Shown here: positions 6,261-8,730 of the stretch, piece by piece | Position numbering within the stretch: the stretch's first letter is position 1 | Layout: each line of letters opens with the position of its first letter | NCBI GenBank assembly: GCA_002691835.1 | Contig: NZJA01000070.1 | Span: 1 to 8,730 of the forward strand | Length of the DNA stretch: 8,730 nt | Origin: Planctomycetota bacterium | GTDB taxonomy: Bacteria > Planctomycetota > UBA8108 > UBA1146 | Reading direction: 5' to 3' | Notes under the pieces: model-generated | Databases searched by the model: none | What the model was told of the DNA's origin: nothing | Seen by the model: the letters and a program-made list of their open reading frames with translations, nothing else | Made by a program: the position numbers and the translations under genes

Positions 6261-7598
6261 ATGGATCAAATTTGGCCTTTCCTCATATTGCTTGGCAGCG
6301 TCGCGGGATTTCTTCTGGGGTTCTATTTGTCACGGAAAAATATTTCGGACTTAAAAGAAGAACTGATCCAGCAGAAAGACGCAGGAGAAAGGTATCGGGC
6401 TGAGTCCCAAGAATCTCGAGAGAACCTGGTTCGCAGTGAAGCTGAAAGAGATTCCGCAATAGATCGGCTCAATCAGGTTCAGGCTGATCGGGAATCTTTG
6501 AAAGAGAGCATGCAGGCATTTTCCGCAGAACAGTTGGAAAAGAATCGTAAGCAATTTCTGGATCATGCAGAACAGAGGTTGGGCAAGTCAGAAGAAAAGC
6601 ATGTTTCTGAATTAGAAAAGCGCCACGAAGCTATCGACAAGCAATTCACTTCGATTCAGACATTGATGGACAAGTTTCAAGAACAGCATCAGAAAATTGA
6701 GAAAACACGAACAGAATCATTCTCATCTCTTCATGAGCAGGTGCGGCAACTTTCGGAGCAAACGCTACAGGTGGGTCATGAGGCCAAAATTCTTTCGACT
6801 GCCTTGAAAGGATCAAGTCAGTCGCGTGGACGCTGGGGTGAAATAGCCTTGGAAAATATCTGTGAGATGGCGGGAATGACGGAGCATTGTGATTTTGCTC
6901 GTCAGGATCAGGAAGGGGTCGATAAAAGACCAGATCTGGTCGTGAATATGCCGGGGAAAGGCAAGATTCCTCTCGATGCCAAGGTTCCATATGCCGATTA
7001 CGACCGTGCGATTGAAGCGACCGATCCTGCGGAGCGGGATAGCCATCTTGAGGCTCATGGCAAAACAGTTCGTCGAACGATGCTGGAGCTTGCCAAGCGC
7101 GATTATCCGACGGTGGTCGGTGGCAAAGTCGATTTCACAGTGATGTTTATTCCGATTGAGTCGGTGGCGGCGGCGGCATTTGCAGCCCAGCCGAATCTTC
7201 AGGAAGAAGCGATGAAAAACAAAATACTGATCGCCACACCGGTGACTCTGATTGCCTTGTTGAAGACGGTTGCTCTCTATTGGCAACAAGAGCAGCTGGC
7301 AGAGAACGCCCAGAAAATTTGGGATGAATCCTCTCAGCTTCATGACCGCTTAAGGACTTTCACAGAGCACCTTGGAAAAGTGGGGTCTAATTTGGGCAAG
7401 GCTCTCAATTCCTATAACTCGGCCGTTGGGTCATTCCAGGGCCGGGTGATTCCCAAGGCCCGTAGTATCGAAACCCTAACGGTGAAGACCGGTAAAAAAG
7501 ACGTTTTGCCGGATCTGAATACGATCGACGGTGCTGTTCGGAGTCTGGATACAGGAAACCCTGTTCTGGATCATGTTCCAGATGACGAGAGGGAATAG
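6261..7598 (+). CDS. rmuC: DNA recombination protein RmuC
   Basis: The product has 445 residues, slightly shorter than E. coli RmuC (about 475). The ATG at 6261 is chosen because AAGAG sits 7 bases before it and the protein then begins with the expected N-terminal membrane anchor (WPFLILLGSVAGFLLGFYLS, 5-24). A long charged coiled coil follows (about 28-170). The conserved RmuC domain has RGRWGEIALENI (189-200), RPDLVV (223-228), IPLDAKVPYADYDRAI (236-251), DFTVMFIPIESVAAAAF (291-307), ILIATPVTLIALLKTVA (322-338) and YNSAVGSF...RVIPKAR (385-401). Glu194, Asp225, Asp239 and Lys241 fit a PD-(D/E)xK nuclease-like core, as proposed for the family. RmuC was found in E. coli as a factor limiting inversion of short repeats; its biochemical role is poorly defined. 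The next gene begins 2 bases after the stop, so the two are probably co-transcribed. No key residues seem missing. Confidence 0.95.
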   Translation: MDQIWPFLILLGSVAGFLLGFYLSRKNISDLKEELIQQKDAGERYRAESQESRENLVRSEAERDSAIDRLNQVQADRESLKESMQAFSAEQLEKNRKQFLDHAEQRLGKSEEKHVSELEKRHEAIDKQFTSIQTLMDKFQEQHQKIEKTRTESFSSLHEQVRQLSEQTLQVGHEAKILSTALKGSSQSRGRWGEIALENICEMAGMTEHCDFARQDQEGVDKRPDLVVNMPGKGKIPLDAKVPYADYDRAIEATDPAERDSHLEAHGKTVRRTMLELAKRDYPTVVGGKVDFTVMFIPIESVAAAAFAAQPNLQEEAMKNKILIATPVTLIALLKTVALYWQQEQLAENAQKIWDESSQLHDRLRTFTEHLGKVGSNLGKALNSYNSAVGSFQGRVIPKARSIETLTVKTGKKDVLPDLNTIDGAVRSLDTGNPVLDHVPDDERE

Positions 7599-7600
7599 GC

Positions 7601-8491
7601 ATGCCTCATTGGATTTGTTGTTTGGTACTTTTATGCGTGGGATGTTTACCAGCAAGCTATCAAGATGAAGGCTCCCAAAAGATTGTTCGATCTGTTTCGG
7701 AAGAGATTCGCCAAGAATTTCAGCTCGATGATTTTTATCAATTACATGTCGATGTTGGCGGTTTTCCTGTCGTCTCCAGCGACCGTGTATATGAAGAAGC
7801 GTTATTGGAAGCACGGTACCTGATTCTCAAGATGGTGGGCCACCGCCCGGAAATTCTGAAAGCGATGGCCAGTTCGAAAACTCGATTCACGGTGATGGCT
7901 CATGACGAATGGACGACGGATGTTCCTGAGCATTCGGATCTTCGTCCCCCCGAATATTGGGATCGGAGAGCGCGTGGGCTTGGTGCAACCCGTTGGAGGC
8001 CCTGCGTTTCCTGCGGTGAGGAAAACCTCCTCGGTTTTGAGGGTGATCCGTACGCTAAAGAGAATATTTTGATTCATGAGTTCGCCCATGCCATCCATGA
8101 AATGGGATTAGTGACACTCGATCCTACGTTTGATGACCGTCTCGATCAGACCTATCGAGCTGCGATGGAGAAGGGTCTTTGGGCAGGGGTCTACGCGGCA
8201 ACTAACCGGATGGAATACTGGGCTGAAGCGGTTCAAAGCTGGTTTGGTACAAATCGGGAAAATGACCCTCAACACAATCATGTGAATACTCGAGACGAAC
8301 TCAGAGCTTATGACCCTGCAGTGGCCGCTCTCTGTCATGAAGTCTTCGGAGATGGAGATTGGCGATATGTTCATCCCGGAAGCCGGCAGATGCAGGGCCA
8401 TCTTTCTACTCTTCAAGGTCGGTCTTTGCCCACATTCAGCTGGGCAGAAGGAATGCAGGAAGCGTACGAAGCGAATCCGCGTCCAGAGTGA
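7601..8491 (+). CDS. Putative secreted or lipid-anchored zinc metallopeptidase (HExxH)
   Basis: The 296-residue product starts 2 bases after rmuC stops, with GAGAGGGA (7587-7594) as ribosome site. The N-terminus is short and hydrophobic (2-14, WICCLVLLCVG), ending at Cys15 as VGC, so a lipoprotein signal is possible. It lacks the usual positive N-terminal charge and has Cys at the -3 lipobox position, so plain export or membrane anchoring is also possible. The catalytic-looking motif is HEFAHAIHEMGL (159-170), with His159 and His163 as zinc ligands and Glu160 as base. A downstream NRMEYWAEAVQSWF (202-215) supplies Glu205 or Glu209 as a likely third ligand, a gluzincin arrangement recalling the lethal-factor-type HExxH...ExxAE. 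A conserved-looking block PCVSCGEENLLGFEGDPY (134-151) precedes the active site; Cys135 and Cys138 could form a disulfide. Similar proteins occur, as I recall, in planctomycetes and fungi without known substrates. Peptidase activity is inferred, not shown. Confidence 0.75.
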   Translation: MPHWICCLVLLCVGCLPASYQDEGSQKIVRSVSEEIRQEFQLDDFYQLHVDVGGFPVVSSDRVYEEALLEARYLILKMVGHRPEILKAMASSKTRFTVMAHDEWTTDVPEHSDLRPPEYWDRRARGLGATRWRPCVSCGEENLLGFEGDPYAKENILIHEFAHAIHEMGLVTLDPTFDDRLDQTYRAAMEKGLWAGVYAATNRMEYWAEAVQSWFGTNRENDPQHNHVNTRDELRAYDPAVAALCHEVFGDGDWRYVHPGSRQMQGHLSTLQGRSLPTFSWAEGMQEAYEANPRPE

Positions 8492-8527
8492 GGTTCGATA
8501 AAAGTTCACTCACTGCTCAGGAGCGAA

Positions 8528-8730
8528 TCACGGGCAACTTAGACTACTCTCGCAATCGAGAGCGTCCGTAGTTGGATCCGTCCCGCAGTCGAGCGGACCG
8601 GGAACCGTTGGAGCTGGGCCTCCGGAAAAGAGTGCTGCCAGAGCGTAGATGGCGTCTCCCAAATTTTCACTGCCGTCATCGTTGGCGTCACAGGCATCCT
8701 GGCAAAGGCCAGGGGGGCCAGAAGTGAACA
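8528..8730 (-). CDS. C-terminal end of a secreted protein with a dockerin-like calcium loop (5' end outside window)
   Basis: On the minus strand a frame enters from the right edge and ends at a TGA at 8528-8530, leaving 66 visible residues. Near their start is CQDACDANDDGSENLGDA. The part DANDDGSENLGD exactly fits the type I dockerin/EF-hand calcium loop DxNxDGxxNxxD, with the following helix IYALAALF. Then come SGG, a Pro-rich stretch and LDCGTDPTTDALDC ending in ESSLSCP, with paired cysteines. This layout is a familiar C-terminal module of large extracellular planctomycete proteins, where the cysteines probably form disulfides. The visible part is only the tail, so the catalytic or adhesive body of the protein is unknown. 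It converges on the metallopeptidase gene with 36 bases between the two stop codons. Codon frame, calcium pattern and cysteine spacing together make this real coding sequence despite its short visible length. Confidence 0.85.
   Translation of the reverse strand, partial: FTSGPPGLCQDACDANDDGSENLGDAIYALAALFSGGPAPTVPGPLDCGTDPTTDALDCESSLSCP

Noticed and set aside
6813..7343. 176-codon open frame antisense to rmuC
   Set aside because: It lies wholly within the conserved RmuC domain, has a composition rich in Arg, His and Cys typical of reverse-strand shadows, and matches no family I recognise.
8108..8509. 133-codon open frame antisense to the metallopeptidase gene
   Set aside because: It mirrors the zinc-site half of a well-supported gene, and has no recognisable domain. 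The true minus-strand gene in this area ends at 8528.
8486..8511. Inverted repeat GAGTGA/TCACTC between the convergent genes as a shared terminator
   Set aside because: The stem is 6 bp with a 14-base loop and no T-run on either side. The position suits a bidirectional terminator, but the structure does not support it.

Overview
The window looks like ordinary chromosome of a planctomycete-type bacterium of moderate GC. The strongest clue is at the right edge. A minus-strand reading frame there ends in a Cys-rich, dockerin-like calcium loop with the tail pattern (LFxGG...CGxDPTxDxLxC...C) that I associate with large secreted planctomycete proteins. The secreted HEFAH metallopeptidase beside it is also of a kind I associate with Planctomycetota. 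The assignment rests on pattern memory, not on a search.

Layout. Bases 1-615 are the C-terminal third of a RecQ helicase (last zinc cysteine, RQC, HRDC). A 116-base gap follows, with a possible promoter and a G8 tract against the next start codon. Bases 732-6125 hold five plus-strand genes packed end to start: an AI-2E/PerM-type permease, a NodT-type outer-membrane efflux lipoprotein, an HlyD/EmrA-type periplasmic adaptor, a DUF2955/FUSC-like inner-membrane protein, and a small K+-channel-like protein with a TLGYGD filter. Three of the four junctions overlap by 7-8 bases and the fourth by 4 or with a short gap, so these genes are almost certainly one operon. After a 135-base gap comes rmuC (6261-7598), then 2 bases later a putative secreted zinc metallopeptidase (7601-8491). 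The convergent dockerin-tailed gene (8528-8730, minus strand) runs off the right edge.

How the genes may work together. The outer-membrane factor, adaptor and DUF2955 protein have the parts of a tripartite envelope exporter resembling EmrA/AaeA-AaeB-TolC, with a poorly characterised protein in the pump position. The AI-2E permease and the channel are locked into the same transcript by overlapping starts. This suggests a five-part transport module joining export to ion or small-molecule flux; no substrate can be read from the sequence. RecQ and RmuC are DNA-maintenance genes that flank the operon and show no evident functional link to it. I see no tRNA, rRNA, CRISPR array, insertion sequence or phage gene.
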